Part shown: in pieces, positions 7,355 through 16,728 of the stretch
Position numbering within the stretch: position 1 is the first letter of the stretch
Layout of the letters: each line of letters opens with the position of its first letter
Assembly: GCF_002302635.1 (NCBI RefSeq)
Contig: NZ_CP022387.1
Span: 1,302,001-1,366,000, forward strand
Reading direction: 5' to 3'
Length of the DNA stretch: 64,000 nt
From: Capnocytophaga stomatis
GTDB lineage: Bacteria; Bacteroidota; Bacteroidia; Flavobacteriales; Flavobacteriaceae
The notes under the pieces: generated by a model
The model's input: the letters and a program-made list of their open reading frames with translations, nothing else
Databases searched by the model: none
Told to the model about the DNA's origin: nothing
Program-made: the position numbers and the translations under genes

Positions 7355-8299
7355 TTATTTCGATTTAAAATTTTCAACAATTTTATCCACGATAACTTGA
7401 GCTAATTTCTCTTTGCTCTCCATAGTCCAACCGGCAATATGGGGTGTAAGAATCACATTGTCAGCTTCTAACAAGTATCTAAATGCTTCAGGAAAATTAT
7501 CTTCTGTGAAAAAATCTTCAAACGACGACTTTTCATATTCCAAAACATCTAATCCCGCACCAAGTATTTCACCTGATTTTAAAGCACTTACCAAATCGTC
7601 CGTAACCACGCTTTTACCTCGTGCCGTGTTCAAAAACCAAAACGGATTCGAAAATTTATTAATAAAATCTGTATTTACCATCCTCATTGTCAGCGGATTT
7701 TGCGGCGTATGCAAACTTACAACTTCTGCTTGGCTGAAAAATTCTTCCAATGAAACTTGTGTGGCATTTTCATCTCCCACATTGGGTTTTATATCGTAAC
7801 AAATCACCTTACAATCAAAGCCTTTGAGCTTTTTAGCAAAGGATTTTCCCATATTTCCATAACCAATGATTCCCACGGTTTTGTAATCCAATTCCCAACC
7901 ACGATTTTCCTCACGTAACCATTTTCCTCTTTCAATTTCCGTATTTGCTTTTTTGAATTTGTTGAGTAACGCCAATAACATTCCTAATGTGTGTTCTCCC
8001 ACAGCATTTCGGTTTCCTTCAGGAGAAGAAATCAGCATAACCCCCTTACTTTCAGCAAATTCACAATCAATATTCTCCAATCCTGCTCCTACTCTTGCTA
8101 TAAACTTCAGATTTGTAGCTTTTTCTATAAAACTTCGGTCAATTGAAAAACGACTTCGGAGTATGATGCCATCATACAAATGTATTTTTGACTCGATTTC
8201 GCTCTTGGAACTTTTATAATCTTCATAATTTTCAAACCCATTCTCGGCAAGTTGGGCAATCATCAACGGATGATTTGTATCCAAATGAAGTATTTTCAT
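7355..8299 (-). CDS. D-isomer-specific 2-hydroxyacid dehydrogenase
   Basis: NAD-dependent oxidoreductase of the phosphoglycerate dehydrogenase/glyoxylate reductase type. The nucleotide fold shows GIIGYGNMG at residues 143-151; the catalytic triad is R227 (NTARG), E254 (GAGLDVLEYE) and H287 (LTPHIAGWT). At 314 residues it has no C-terminal ACT regulatory domain, unlike full-length SerA, so it may be a short SerA-like enzyme or act on another 2-oxo acid. No serC or serB lies nearby, which weakens a serine-pathway call. It follows the FAD oxidoreductase gene by 29 bp on the same strand. Confidence 0.88.
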   Translation of the reverse strand: MKILHLDTNHPLMIAQLAENGFENYEDYKSSKSEIESKIHLYDGIILRSRFSIDRSFIEKATNLKFIARVGAGLENIDCEFAESKGVMLISSPEGNRNAVGEHTLGMLLALLNKFKKANTEIERGKWLREENRGWELDYKTVGIIGYGNMGKSFAKKLKGFDCKVICYDIKPNVGDENATQVSLEEFFSQAEVVSLHTPQNPLTMRMVNTDFINKFSNPFWFLNTARGKSVVTDDLVSALKSGEILGAGLDVLEYEKSSFEDFFTEDNFPEAFRYLLEADNVILTPHIAGWTMESKEKLAQVIVDKIVENFKSK

Positions 8300-8328
8300 A
8301 TCATTTTAACTTTAAAACTTTTCAAAAA

Positions 8329-9378
8329 TCAAACTTTATACTTTTTATATCTTTCCACATTCATTTCCTTATCAATTGGTTTGTTTTCATAAACCATTTC
8401 ATAAAGTTTTTTTGCAACAAAAGGAGCGTTCATTACGCCTCGCGTACCCAAACCATTCAGAATCCAAATATTTTGATAATCAGGATGTTTACCTACTAAT
8501 GGTCTGCGGTCGGATACCGTTGGCCGAACGGATGCCTCCTGCTCCGTAATTTCATACTTACACGAAATCAATTTATTAAGTTTCTCCAAAAGCTCATTTT
8601 TTGCTTTTTCTGTAATCGTATCACTCAGGTCGTTCCACTCGTATGTAGCTCCTATTTTGTAAAAATCATCCCCGATGGGCAGAATCACCCCATCGCTCTT
8701 CACAATCTCATCAAGTTGTAAATCAGGAGCATAAAATGTCAAAGTTTCTCCCTTACAAGGCTTCATCGGGAGATAATTGAAAAACGGATTTTGCACAACG
8801 CCATATCCTTCACAAAACACCAAATTTCGAGCAGAGACGCCTTGATAACTAACCTTATTTGAATTTATCTCAAGCTCCTGATAATCAAACCTTCTTTGGT
8901 GAAATACACTCTCATCTTTCCATCGTTTCGTGCATTCTTGCAGATAGGTTTTTACATCTAATCTACCCGTATTAAGCACTTTACCAAATCCAAAAGGAGC
9001 TTGAATACATTTGTTATTTTCCGAAATTATTTCAGGACTCAAATACGCAGAAAGCACATCTTTGTCGGAGGCACAAAACCAATTATTTTGTTCTTCCACC
9101 GAGGTAAACTTTCTTAAAATAGGGATTGAGATATTAATTTTTCTGTTGATTTTCTTTTCAATTTCACCATAAAAAGAACTCAACAGACTCATTTGCTCAT
9201 TGGCCTTCCAAACCGCCGTAAATCGCTTTAAAACAACAGGATTGTAAACACCTCCTGCAACCAAACTTGCTATCTGGGAATTATCGCTAATCAAACAAAA
9301 TGATTTACCGTTTTGTTCCAACACATTGCAAAAAGAAACACCTGCTAATCCGGCACCAACTACAATAAAATCAAACAT
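8329..9378 (-). CDS. FAD-dependent oxidoreductase, DAO family
   Basis: A 349-residue flavoprotein of the D-amino-acid oxidase (DAO) superfamily. The N-terminal Rossmann motif VVGAGLAGVSF (residues 6-16) binds the ADP part of FAD. Later motifs include the conserved GVYNPVVLKRFT region and a C-terminal stretch with RPTVSDRRPLVG and LNGLGTRGVMNAP, the FAD-closing glycine-rich segment of the family. It resembles the oxidase part of MnmC, but there is no methyltransferase domain and the substrate is not known. It starts 90 bp after gldN, beyond the gldN terminator, and probably forms a pair with the downstream dehydrogenase gene. Confidence 0.85.
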   Translation of the reverse strand: MFDFIVVGAGLAGVSFCNVLEQNGKSFCLISDNSQIASLVAGGVYNPVVLKRFTAVWKANEQMSLLSSFYGEIEKKINRKINISIPILRKFTSVEEQNNWFCASDKDVLSAYLSPEIISENNKCIQAPFGFGKVLNTGRLDVKTYLQECTKRWKDESVFHQRRFDYQELEINSNKVSYQGVSARNLVFCEGYGVVQNPFFNYLPMKPCKGETLTFYAPDLQLDEIVKSDGVILPIGDDFYKIGATYEWNDLSDTITEKAKNELLEKLNKLISCKYEITEQEASVRPTVSDRRPLVGKHPDYQNIWILNGLGTRGVMNAPFVAKKLYEMVYENKPIDKEMNVERYKKYKV

Positions 9379-9401
9379 ATAAGTTAAAAAGTTTAATCTT
9401 T

Positions 9402-9443
9402 CAAAAAAAAACTGTTTTAAAACAGCTATGTTTTAAAACAGTT
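9402..9443 (-). terminator. Strong terminator of the gldKLMN operon
   Basis: Perfect 14-bp arms, AACTGTTTTAAAAC and its complement, around a 6-nt loop, followed on the minus strand by nine T residues. It lies 26 bp after the gldN stop codon. Confidence 0.88.
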
Positions 9444-9468
9444 CTATGGATATTTCTGTGAATTTAAA

Positions 9469-10368
9469 TTAGTTCGCCCACATATCTTGTTCTTTATCAC
9501 GAACAGATTCTTTAATTTTATCCGATTCCAAGAGCTGGAAAAGTGAGTTATCAGGCAGATAGTCTCTAATTTTTCTATCACCATACACATTCGCCTCCTT
9601 GTAAACTACGGCACTGAACAACCTTGCGTTCAACAAATGATCAAATGACATTGGTCTTGCGTTATTTTTTCGGTTGAATGTTTTCGCCTCGTGCAGAATC
9701 TCTCTTGCTTTTGGATAAAACACCCAAAATAACTCTACCAACCTATTTTGAGCATCCTCAGAATCAACATAGTGTACATCCGGAGCTACCGGAGCAATTC
9801 CCAATAATCTATATTTTAGCTCTCCTTGACGTTTGTCGAAGTACCAAAGTCCTCTGATGCGATATTGAACTATATCACCAGCAGTCAAATCTCTCTTAGT
9901 GATATTCACCGGGTCGATTGCTTCCCCAGCGTTTAGCTGATCATAACCCGCTGATAATGTATCAATTTTAGATAGGGCACTACTTAGCTGATCATATGTT
10001 CTTTTCTCTGTAAAATAAGAATCAGCATAGGTATCTTTTAACTTTCCATTCTTCATATTCTTTACCAAAACATCATACAAAGAACGTCTGTATTTATCAA
10101 CGTCCATCGTATCGGTAGGGAATAGAAGCGGAAAATTCATTCTCTCATTTAAGTCAATGATTTCCCAGACCTCCACAGACCAAAGGATATCCCTATCATC
10201 TACATATCCATAAGGTAATGGTTTGTCATTATCTGACTCTATTTGGGCTTCACTTTTCTGTCCAATTTCCTCAACCTCTTTTGCATTCAAGATGTTAAAT
10301 TGAGCAAAAGACATTTGAGATGTAAAAATTGCAACAACTAATAAGCCTATATTTTTCCAGTTAAACAT
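9469..10368 (-). CDS. gldN: Gliding motility / T9SS periplasmic ring protein GldN
   Basis: Periplasmic partner of the lipoprotein GldK (PorN/PorK in Porphyromonas); together they form the ring under the outer membrane needed for type IX secretion and gliding. The 299-residue protein starts with a Sec signal peptide ending in SFAQ (cleavage near residue 22). The family stretch around the middle is visible: RDILWSVEVWEIIDLNERMN near the N-terminal third, then IAPVAPDVHYVD and WVFYPKAREILHEA. It is the last gene of gldKLMN, 13 bp after gldM, and is followed by a strong terminator. Confidence 0.95.
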   Translation of the reverse strand: MFNWKNIGLLVVAIFTSQMSFAQFNILNAKEVEEIGQKSEAQIESDNDKPLPYGYVDDRDILWSVEVWEIIDLNERMNFPLLFPTDTMDVDKYRRSLYDVLVKNMKNGKLKDTYADSYFTEKRTYDQLSSALSKIDTLSAGYDQLNAGEAIDPVNITKRDLTAGDIVQYRIRGLWYFDKRQGELKYRLLGIAPVAPDVHYVDSEDAQNRLVELFWVFYPKAREILHEAKTFNRKNNARPMSFDHLLNARLFSAVVYKEANVYGDRKIRDYLPDNSLFQLLESDKIKESVRDKEQDMWAN

Positions 10369-10381
10369 AATAATACAGTTT

Positions 10382-11953
10382 CTAATTTGTTATTTCAACA
10401 TTTATAGGAATAACGGTTGGCATTTTGTAATCCGAATTTCCTACAATAGCAGCTTTGATGTCAAATATATTTACTATATCTCCTTTTCTCGCTCTGTTCA
10501 AAGCATTTCTCACCTGATCATTCATTCTGTTTCCTTGTACGGAAATAGTTGGTTGCCCAGGAATTGAAACTTTGAAAGAGGTAATTTTCGTGTTCAAATC
10601 AAAATCAAAATCTTCGAATTTAGCTGTTATCGTTGCCGCTCCTAAGTTTGACTTCGGTAATTTCACGCTTTCCACTTGTCCTCCGATTGAAGCCAATGGA
10701 CGAGGAATATTTTTGATTCGGAACAATCTTGAAGAACTGAACTTTTGACCATCTATTTCTCCTGAAACATTGATTGTTACCTCACGACCAGCTCCAGGGC
10801 TCATCACCCAGCCATTACCACTTCTGCTTAAACCTGCACCTGAAGCCGATATTTTATTGTTTGGCACTCCAGGCATTGAAATCGTAATCGGGTTAGATAC
10901 TCCTCGATAAACCACGTTCATCTTATCAGCAGAAATAACTGCAGAATTCGGTTTTGGAATAGTAGAGAACGATTGCTCAACAGGTACAGAAATTCTTTCA
11001 CCATCTTGGTCAAAATGTAAACTACCTGTAATTTTGTGTTCACCAGCATTTCCTGCACCTATGTTCAATTTCACACGACCATCTTCAATTGTGTAATCAG
11101 AAGCTGACAACGGACGACCATCTAATTTCAATTCAACAGAATTCGGACGCGTAGTAGCATCTTTTCTTCCGAGTACAATAGCTCCATCAAATTTTTCACC
11201 TTGGTAATAAGCTCCTTTTGATTGCTCAAGTAAGGTTGTATAGTTAGTCATTGAAACTTGTTGTTTCAAGTTTCCTTCCATCAACATACCATAGAATTCT
11301 TGAGCATTTGTTCTGATATCAGATTGCATCATAGAGAACTTAGCCAAAGAAGCGATGTAAGGAAATCCTTCAAAATTGTAATTTAACCATTTTTTCTTAA
11401 CTCCATCTTTATCCTTAACATCTTCCGTGCTAAAATTAGCTTTTATTTTTTCAGCCAAAGAAGCATATTTAGGATTATCTCCCAAGATAGCCAAAAATTT
11501 GTTTCTGTAATCATCTATATTTTGAACAAATTCTTTTCCATCTTTAGCATATCCTTCCCCCAAGAAGAACAAATCATCGGTGTGTTGAGATTTATCCATT
11601 GCCTGATAATCTCTTTCCGCAGGAGCTTTATCTTGCTGACCAATTTCATTATTCAAACCATCCTTGATTTTCTGAATATATTCATAGAAATTGTCAGACA
11701 ACTCCTTCACTTCCTTAGCTTTGTTGTAATCTGCCTGGTATTTATCAGGATTTTCTTTTGCATTATTATCTAAAGCCTCAATCGCTGCCTCATTGGTAGC
11801 TTTCGCTCTTACGTTTGACGCTTCAAATTTCTCATTGACCAACCCAAATGCATTCAAAACCTCTTTACCCATATTCAATGCAAGCATTGCGATAAAGACC
11901 AAATACATAAGGTTAATCATCCTCTGTCTGGGACTTAATTTTCCTCCTGCCAT
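10382..11953 (-). CDS. gldM: T9SS/gliding motor protein GldM
   Basis: Inner-membrane motor component that, with GldL, turns the proton gradient into movement and energises type IX secretion. One transmembrane helix near the N-terminus (NLMYLVFIAMLALNMG, residues 14-29) anchors a long periplasmic part of four domains. R9 in the SPRQRM segment matches the conserved arginine just before the helix. At 523 residues it has the normal length. The gene is preceded by gldL (37-bp gap) and followed by gldN (13-bp gap), in the order found throughout Flavobacteriia. Confidence 0.97.
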   Translation of the reverse strand: MAGGKLSPRQRMINLMYLVFIAMLALNMGKEVLNAFGLVNEKFEASNVRAKATNEAAIEALDNNAKENPDKYQADYNKAKEVKELSDNFYEYIQKIKDGLNNEIGQQDKAPAERDYQAMDKSQHTDDLFFLGEGYAKDGKEFVQNIDDYRNKFLAILGDNPKYASLAEKIKANFSTEDVKDKDGVKKKWLNYNFEGFPYIASLAKFSMMQSDIRTNAQEFYGMLMEGNLKQQVSMTNYTTLLEQSKGAYYQGEKFDGAIVLGRKDATTRPNSVELKLDGRPLSASDYTIEDGRVKLNIGAGNAGEHKITGSLHFDQDGERISVPVEQSFSTIPKPNSAVISADKMNVVYRGVSNPITISMPGVPNNKISASGAGLSRSGNGWVMSPGAGREVTINVSGEIDGQKFSSSRLFRIKNIPRPLASIGGQVESVKLPKSNLGAATITAKFEDFDFDLNTKITSFKVSIPGQPTISVQGNRMNDQVRNALNRARKGDIVNIFDIKAAIVGNSDYKMPTVIPINVEITN

Positions 11954-11990
11954 AGTATTATTTTTTTAAGTTGTTAATTAAAAAACTAAA

Positions 11991-12656
11991 TTATTTTCCC
12001 ATAGCAGACAGCATTCCCCCATAAACTGTGTTCAAAGATTTCAAGTTATTCTTGAAGGACAACATTTGCTCATTCAATGAATTTAAGTTATCCACAACTC
12101 CTGCCTGAGCAGTAACTTGATTTTCTGTTCTTTCTAATTGTAATTTATAAAGACTATTTAATGATTCCAACTGAGTAGCCGCCAATGAAAGTTCTTCTCC
12201 ATACTTGTGAGTTGCAGCCATTGAATTTGCAACCGGAGTAATTTCTTTCGCTGCACCAGCAAAATTCTCAATTGATTTTCCTAATGTACGCATCAAATTA
12301 GCATCAACCTTAGCTTCTGCTAAAATACCATCCAATTTCTCAGAAAGAGATTCTTTCAGCAATTTATCCTCTTTTTCTTGAACAGGAGCTGATTTTGCAA
12401 TGTTTTGACGTGCCATACCTCCAGCCAACTCAGGATAAACCAATGACCAATCGTATTCCTCTTCAACCGGCTCAAATGCCGCAATGAAAAATATGATTGC
12501 CTCTGTGATTAACCCCACTGCCAACAGAACAGTTCCGTTAAGAGGACCAAGACTCCAGTGAGTCAACTTAAACAATGCACCAAGAATTACAACTGATGCT
12601 CCAAGACTGTAAACCGCGTTAAAGATTTTTTTTCTTCCTTTATTCCCTTTTGCCAT
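11991..12656 (-). CDS. gldL: T9SS/gliding motor protein GldL
   Basis: Cytoplasmic-membrane motor subunit that forms a pentamer around two GldM helices and carries protons. Two transmembrane helices lie in the first 61 residues; K30 and E52 match the charged pair (K27/E49 in Flavobacterium johnsoniae numbering) essential for proton flow. The remaining 150 residues form a cytoplasmic helical region. Length 221 is typical. It lies between gldK (83-bp gap) and gldM (37-bp gap). Confidence 0.96.
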   Translation of the reverse strand: MAKGNKGRKKIFNAVYSLGASVVILGALFKLTHWSLGPLNGTVLLAVGLITEAIIFFIAAFEPVEEEYDWSLVYPELAGGMARQNIAKSAPVQEKEDKLLKESLSEKLDGILAEAKVDANLMRTLGKSIENFAGAAKEITPVANSMAATHKYGEELSLAATQLESLNSLYKLQLERTENQVTAQAGVVDNLNSLNEQMLSFKNNLKSLNTVYGGMLSAMGK

Positions 12657-12739
12657 AAGATTAAGTATTTAAATGTTTATTTTTAATTATATTTTTGTTT
12701 ACTAAACTTTACTAAATGGAATTGATTTCAATTTCTATA

Positions 12740-14113
12740 TTATCTAAAACCTCTTACTCCTTTGCTCTTTGCTCCGTCACTAACTCCCATAAAGTCTTGA
12801 ACTGTTCTGAAACCAATGTAGCTACGAGCAGAATCTTGATATTCAAAATCACGTGTGTTAACTTGCAACATATAGGCTACATCTTTCCAAGAACCTCCTC
12901 TAATTACCTTACGTTTATTTTTCTCATCAATAACACTCGGATTCATTGTTGACATATATTCGTATGAATTTGGGTCGTATGATGTATTTGTCCATTCTGA
13001 TACGTTACCAGCCATATTGTACAAATTATAACCATTTGGTTCATACGATTTTGCTTCTACTGTGTACAAAGAATTATCTGATGCATAATCTCCACGCAGT
13101 GGCTTGAAGTTAGCCAAGAAACAACCTCTATCATCCGTAGTATAAGGCCCTCCCCAAGGATATGTACCTCCTTCAAGTCCTCCTCTGGCAGCATATTCCC
13201 ATTCAGACTCAATAGGCAAACGGAAAGCATTAATTTCATCTTGCCCTTTAGCCTTTTGGTACGTATTTTTATTTAACGTTCTCCATTCACAAAACGCCTT
13301 AGCTTGCATCCAGTTAACCCCAACTACAGGATAATCACCATAAGCTTCGTGCCAAAAATATTGATTATGCATTGGTTCGTTGTAAGAATAATTAAAGTCA
13401 CGAACCCAAACTGTTGTATCAGGATATACTTTTATCAGCTCTTCTCTGAAGAAATCTTTTCTGTTACCTTTTGCACGAGCTGCCTTTTCCATATCCAACC
13501 ATTGGTACTTGAAAACAAATTTTTCAACATCCATAATGCGTTTTCCATTATAAGATTCTTCCTCTGGCAGATACATTTTATCCATTACCTCTGAATAGTA
13601 CTCATCAGGAAACTTCTTAGTATCCCAAATTAGCTCTACTTTTCTGTTCAATTTACGTTTACGCTCATCGCCGTAAGTGTTCTGCAAGTACTGCTCGTAA
13701 GCACTCATATTCTCAGTATTTGCGTCCAGATAAGCATAGTCACCTATGCCTCCTCCCCCTTGAGATTGCCCCGTTTCGTCAGCTAATTCTGCAAGATTTG
13801 TCCTGATGATGGAGTCACGCACCCAATTAACAAACTGACGATATTCACTGTTTGTAATTTCTGTTTCATCCATATAGAACGATCCCACGCTGACTGTTTT
13901 GACAGGTGCATTTAAGCTTCCTGCTTTATCGTCGTCGGAGCTACCCATAATAAAAGAACCACTTGGAATAAGGGTCATTCCATAAGGTCTTGGTTGTTTC
14001 CAACTCTTCCCTTTAACGCCTACAAGTTCTCCTTTGTTATCTCCACCACGACCGCACGCATAAACTACAGTAAGCATTAGTAGCATTACAAAAATTTTCC
14101 TTGCCATAAACAT
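12740..14113 (-). CDS. gldK: Gliding motility / T9SS lipoprotein GldK
   Basis: Outer-membrane lipoprotein with a formylglycine-generating-enzyme (FGE-sulfatase) fold, paired with GldN in the T9SS ring. The signal peptide ends in the lipobox VVYAC (Cys about residue 20). The FGE-like core is visible from MTLIPSGSFIMGSSDDD to GGSWKDVAYMLQ and a final GFRTV. GldK does not act as an enzyme in known systems. Two starts are possible, MFM (14113) or the internal ATG at 14107; both lie after the predicted promoter. It is the first gene of gldKLMN. A porP/sprF gene, often nearby in other genomes, is absent here. Confidence 0.96.
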   Translation of the reverse strand: MFMARKIFVMLLMLTVVYACGRGGDNKGELVGVKGKSWKQPRPYGMTLIPSGSFIMGSSDDDKAGSLNAPVKTVSVGSFYMDETEITNSEYRQFVNWVRDSIIRTNLAELADETGQSQGGGGIGDYAYLDANTENMSAYEQYLQNTYGDERKRKLNRKVELIWDTKKFPDEYYSEVMDKMYLPEEESYNGKRIMDVEKFVFKYQWLDMEKAARAKGNRKDFFREELIKVYPDTTVWVRDFNYSYNEPMHNQYFWHEAYGDYPVVGVNWMQAKAFCEWRTLNKNTYQKAKGQDEINAFRLPIESEWEYAARGGLEGGTYPWGGPYTTDDRGCFLANFKPLRGDYASDNSLYTVEAKSYEPNGYNLYNMAGNVSEWTNTSYDPNSYEYMSTMNPSVIDEKNKRKVIRGGSWKDVAYMLQVNTRDFEYQDSARSYIGFRTVQDFMGVSDGAKSKGVRGFR

Positions 14114-14140
14114 TGTTTAAATTCACATTATTTCAGGCTG

Positions 14141-14172
14141 CAAACCTATATAATTATTTTGAAATCTGCAAT
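14141..14172 (-). promoter_or_regulatory. gldKLMN promoter
   Basis: ATTG (14172-14169), a 20-nt spacer and TAGGTTTG (14148-14141) on the minus strand; a full TAnnTTTG match and a three-of-four -33 box. Transcription would start near 14135, about 22-28 nt before gldK. Confidence 0.65.
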
Positions 14173-14404
14173 AACTATTCATTTTTATTTAATGTTACCG
14201 AATTAAGTTTAACACTATATTTAGAATTCTTTAATACTAATCCCTGTGATATCTAAAAATTTTTAGCACTGAAAACCAATATTCTGAATTATTTTTTAAC
14301 AAAAAAGCACTTTTTATCAACAAATACAGAAGCAAACAACAAATATTTCTTAAAGAGTAAAATTTAGCTTTATTTTCACAAGAAAAAAACTAATTTTTAC
14401 AGAA
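14173..14404. other. AT-rich non-coding part of the gldK-peptidase gap
   Basis: The 340-bp gap between gldK and the peptidase gene holds the gldK promoter at one end and the peptidase terminator at the other. In the part between them I see AT-rich sequence with no ORF, RNA gene or clear repeat. Confidence 0.6.
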
Positions 14405-14431
14405 AAAAGCAACCGAATAACGGTTGCTTTT
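14405..14431 (-). terminator. Terminator of the prolyl oligopeptidase gene
   Basis: Perfect 11-bp arms AAAAGCAACCG and CGGTTGCTTTT around a 5-nt loop, with a T run on the minus strand, 22 bp after the stop codon. Confidence 0.88.
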
Positions 14432-14453
14432 CTCAATTGTTTCTATGTTTTTG

Positions 14454-16586
14454 CTATTTCAGCTCTTTAACACCTACGTTCCAAAGGATGAAAGACTGCA
14501 TATCCGCAGCTTGTTCTATTAGTTTGCTTATAGGCGTTCCGGCTCCGTGTCCTGCATTGGTTTCTATACGAATAAGAACAGGATTATTCCCGGATTGCTT
14601 AGCTTGTAATTCTGCTGCAAACTTAAAACTATGTGCCGGTACCACACGATCATCGTGATCACCTGTGGTTACCATCGTTGCAGGATATGCAACTCCTTCT
14701 TTTACATTGTGAATTGGTGAATATTTTTTCAAATACTCAAACATTTCTTTGCTATCATTGGCAGTTCCGTAATCGTAAGCCCAACCAGCACCCGCCGTAA
14801 ATGTATGGTAACGAAGCATATCCAACACACCAACTGCCGGCAACGCTACTTTCATCAAATCAGGGCGTTGCGTCATTGTTGCTCCGACCAACAATCCACC
14901 GTTAGAACCTCCGTGAATTGCCAAATGATTTGAAGACGTATATTTTTCAGCAATCAGATATTCCGCTGCTGCAATAAAATCATCAAACACGTTTTGTTTT
15001 TGCATTTTTGTTCCTGCATCGTGCCATTTTTTCCCATATTCACCTCCTCCTCGAAGATTAGCAACGGCATAAACACCTCCGTTTTCAAGCCAAACTGCGT
15101 TTGAAACACTAAATGATGGAGTCAAACTAACATTAAATCCTCCATAACCATATAATATAGTAGGATTTGTTCCGTCTAATTTAATTCCTTTTTTATATGT
15201 TATAATCATCGGAACTTTTGTACCGTCTTTTGAAGTGTAGAAAACTTGCTTAGATTCATAATCTTCTGACTTCAAATCAATTTTAGGTTCCCAATACAAA
15301 TCATATTTACCAGAATTCAAATCCATTTTATAGATTTTCCCCGGTGTATTGTAATTTGTGAACGAAAAATACACTTCTTTATCTTCTTCTTTTGCAGAAA
15401 AACCTCCGGCTGAACCAACTCCGGGCAATTCCACTTCACGAATTAGATTTCCTTCATAATCATATTGTTTCACTTTTGAAACAGCATCAACGATGTATTT
15501 TGCAAAAAGGTAATCACCTGCCAATGAAACCGACAGAACGTTCTCAGTTTCAGGAATAACATCTTTCCAATTATCAGGCTTAGGATTAGAAACATCCACG
15601 CTAACCAAACGCTCGTTAGGGGCATTCAAATTTGTAACCATAAACAATTTTGAACCCTTGTTATTTACTACTTGTGTATCACTGTTGAAATCTTCTGTAA
15701 TGGCAACAAATTCAGATTTTGGGTTTTTCAAATCTTTCACAAACAACTTATTACCAGAAGTAGAATTCGCTCCCGAAATGAATAAATAATTCTTATCATC
15801 AGAAACATATCCCGAAACATAACGATATTTTTGCTCTGGTGTTCCGCCAAAAATTAGTTTGTCTTCTTTTTGCGAAGTTCCTAATTTGTGATAGTACAAC
15901 TTATGTGTATCGGTTTTTGCAGAAAGCTCACTTCCTTTTGGCTTATCGTAGCTTGAATAGTAGAAACCTTCATTTCCGTTCCAAGAAGCTCCACTGAATT
16001 TAATATCGACCAAAGTATCGCCTACAATTTCTTTCGTTAAAGCATTCATAACGATAAGCTTACGCCAATCGCTTCCTCCTTCGGAAATCAAATACGCCAC
16101 CAAAGAACCATCTTCAGAAAAGCTAACTCCTCCTAATGAAGTAGTTCCGTCTTTTGAAAATTCGTTCGGATTGAGAAACACCTCCTCTTTTCCGTCTTTA
16201 TCCTTGCGGTAAAGCACACTCTGATTTTGCAATCCGTCGTTTTTGTAGTAATACGTAAAATCACCTTCTTTAAAAGGTGCTCCAATTTTTTCATAATTCC
16301 ATAATTTTTCCAAACGTTTTTTAATCGTTTCTTTATACGGAATTTGTGATAAATACCCGAAAGTAACTTCATTTTGAGCTTTTACCCAATTGGTAGTTTC
16401 GGTGCTTCTGTCATCTTCTAACCAACGATAAGGGTCTTTTACTTCCGTCCCGAAATACACATCAACTGTATCGACTTTTTTAGTTTCAGGATATGTAACC
16501 TTAACAGCTTCTGATTGTTGCGTATTTTGGCAAGCCACCATCAAAAGCAAACTTCCTAAAGGAATTATTCTTTTTTGCATATTCAA
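14454..16586 (-). CDS. Prolyl oligopeptidase family serine peptidase (lipoprotein)
   Basis: A 710-residue S9A-type peptidase that cuts short peptides after proline, with a beta-propeller gate (about residues 80-430) and a C-terminal alpha/beta hydrolase. The catalytic Ser is in HGGSNGG (about S561), the Asp in [10 protein letters not shown] (about D645), the His in NAGHGAG (about H680). Oligopeptidases are often cytoplasmic; this one starts with a lipoprotein signal peptide ending LLMVAC, so it is exported and membrane anchored. The start is MNMQK at 16586 or the second Met two codons later. It is a single gene with its own terminator. A perfect 18-bp palindrome lies 39 bp upstream and may be an operator. 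Confidence 0.93.
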   Translation of the reverse strand: MNMQKRIIPLGSLLLMVACQNTQQSEAVKVTYPETKKVDTVDVYFGTEVKDPYRWLEDDRSTETTNWVKAQNEVTFGYLSQIPYKETIKKRLEKLWNYEKIGAPFKEGDFTYYYKNDGLQNQSVLYRKDKDGKEEVFLNPNEFSKDGTTSLGGVSFSEDGSLVAYLISEGGSDWRKLIVMNALTKEIVGDTLVDIKFSGASWNGNEGFYYSSYDKPKGSELSAKTDTHKLYYHKLGTSQKEDKLIFGGTPEQKYRYVSGYVSDDKNYLFISGANSTSGNKLFVKDLKNPKSEFVAITEDFNSDTQVVNNKGSKLFMVTNLNAPNERLVSVDVSNPKPDNWKDVIPETENVLSVSLAGDYLFAKYIVDAVSKVKQYDYEGNLIREVELPGVGSAGGFSAKEEDKEVYFSFTNYNTPGKIYKMDLNSGKYDLYWEPKIDLKSEDYESKQVFYTSKDGTKVPMIITYKKGIKLDGTNPTILYGYGGFNVSLTPSFSVSNAVWLENGGVYAVANLRGGGEYGKKWHDAGTKMQKQNVFDDFIAAAEYLIAEKYTSSNHLAIHGGSNGGLLVGATMTQRPDLMKVALPAVGVLDMLRYHTFTAGAGWAYDYGTANDSKEMFEYLKKYSPIHNVKEGVAYPATMVTTGDHDDRVVPAHSFKFAAELQAKQSGNNPVLIRIETNAGHGAGTPISKLIEQAADMQSFILWNVGVKELK

Positions 16587-16624
16587 ATCTCCTATTTATT
16601 TATTAAAATTCATCTTCAATTTGG

Positions 16625-16642
16625 TTCAAGAATATTCTTGAA
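16625..16642. promoter_or_regulatory. 18-bp perfect palindrome upstream of the peptidase gene
   Basis: TTCAAGAATATTCTTGAA is a perfect palindrome with no spacer. A weak -7-like TATCTTCG lies just upstream (16666-16659 on the minus strand), so the palindrome would sit shortly after the start of transcription, a position that suits a repressor site. A near match with a 3-bp spacer occurs at 23243-23263, ahead of tdk. Confidence 0.5.
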
Positions 16643-16728
16643 TACATTTTTTTCGTGCCGAAGATATTAACTTTTTTCTGAAAATAAAAATCCACACGCC
16701 AGCACGGAAAAATGATTTATCGCCATAA

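Noticed and set aside
7355-8299. serA as a firm gene name
   Set aside because: No ACT domain and no serine-pathway neighbours; several 2-hydroxyacid dehydrogenases share the motifs.
9469-14113. A new secretion system
   Set aside because: These are the known T9SS/gliding genes gldKLMN in normal order and length.
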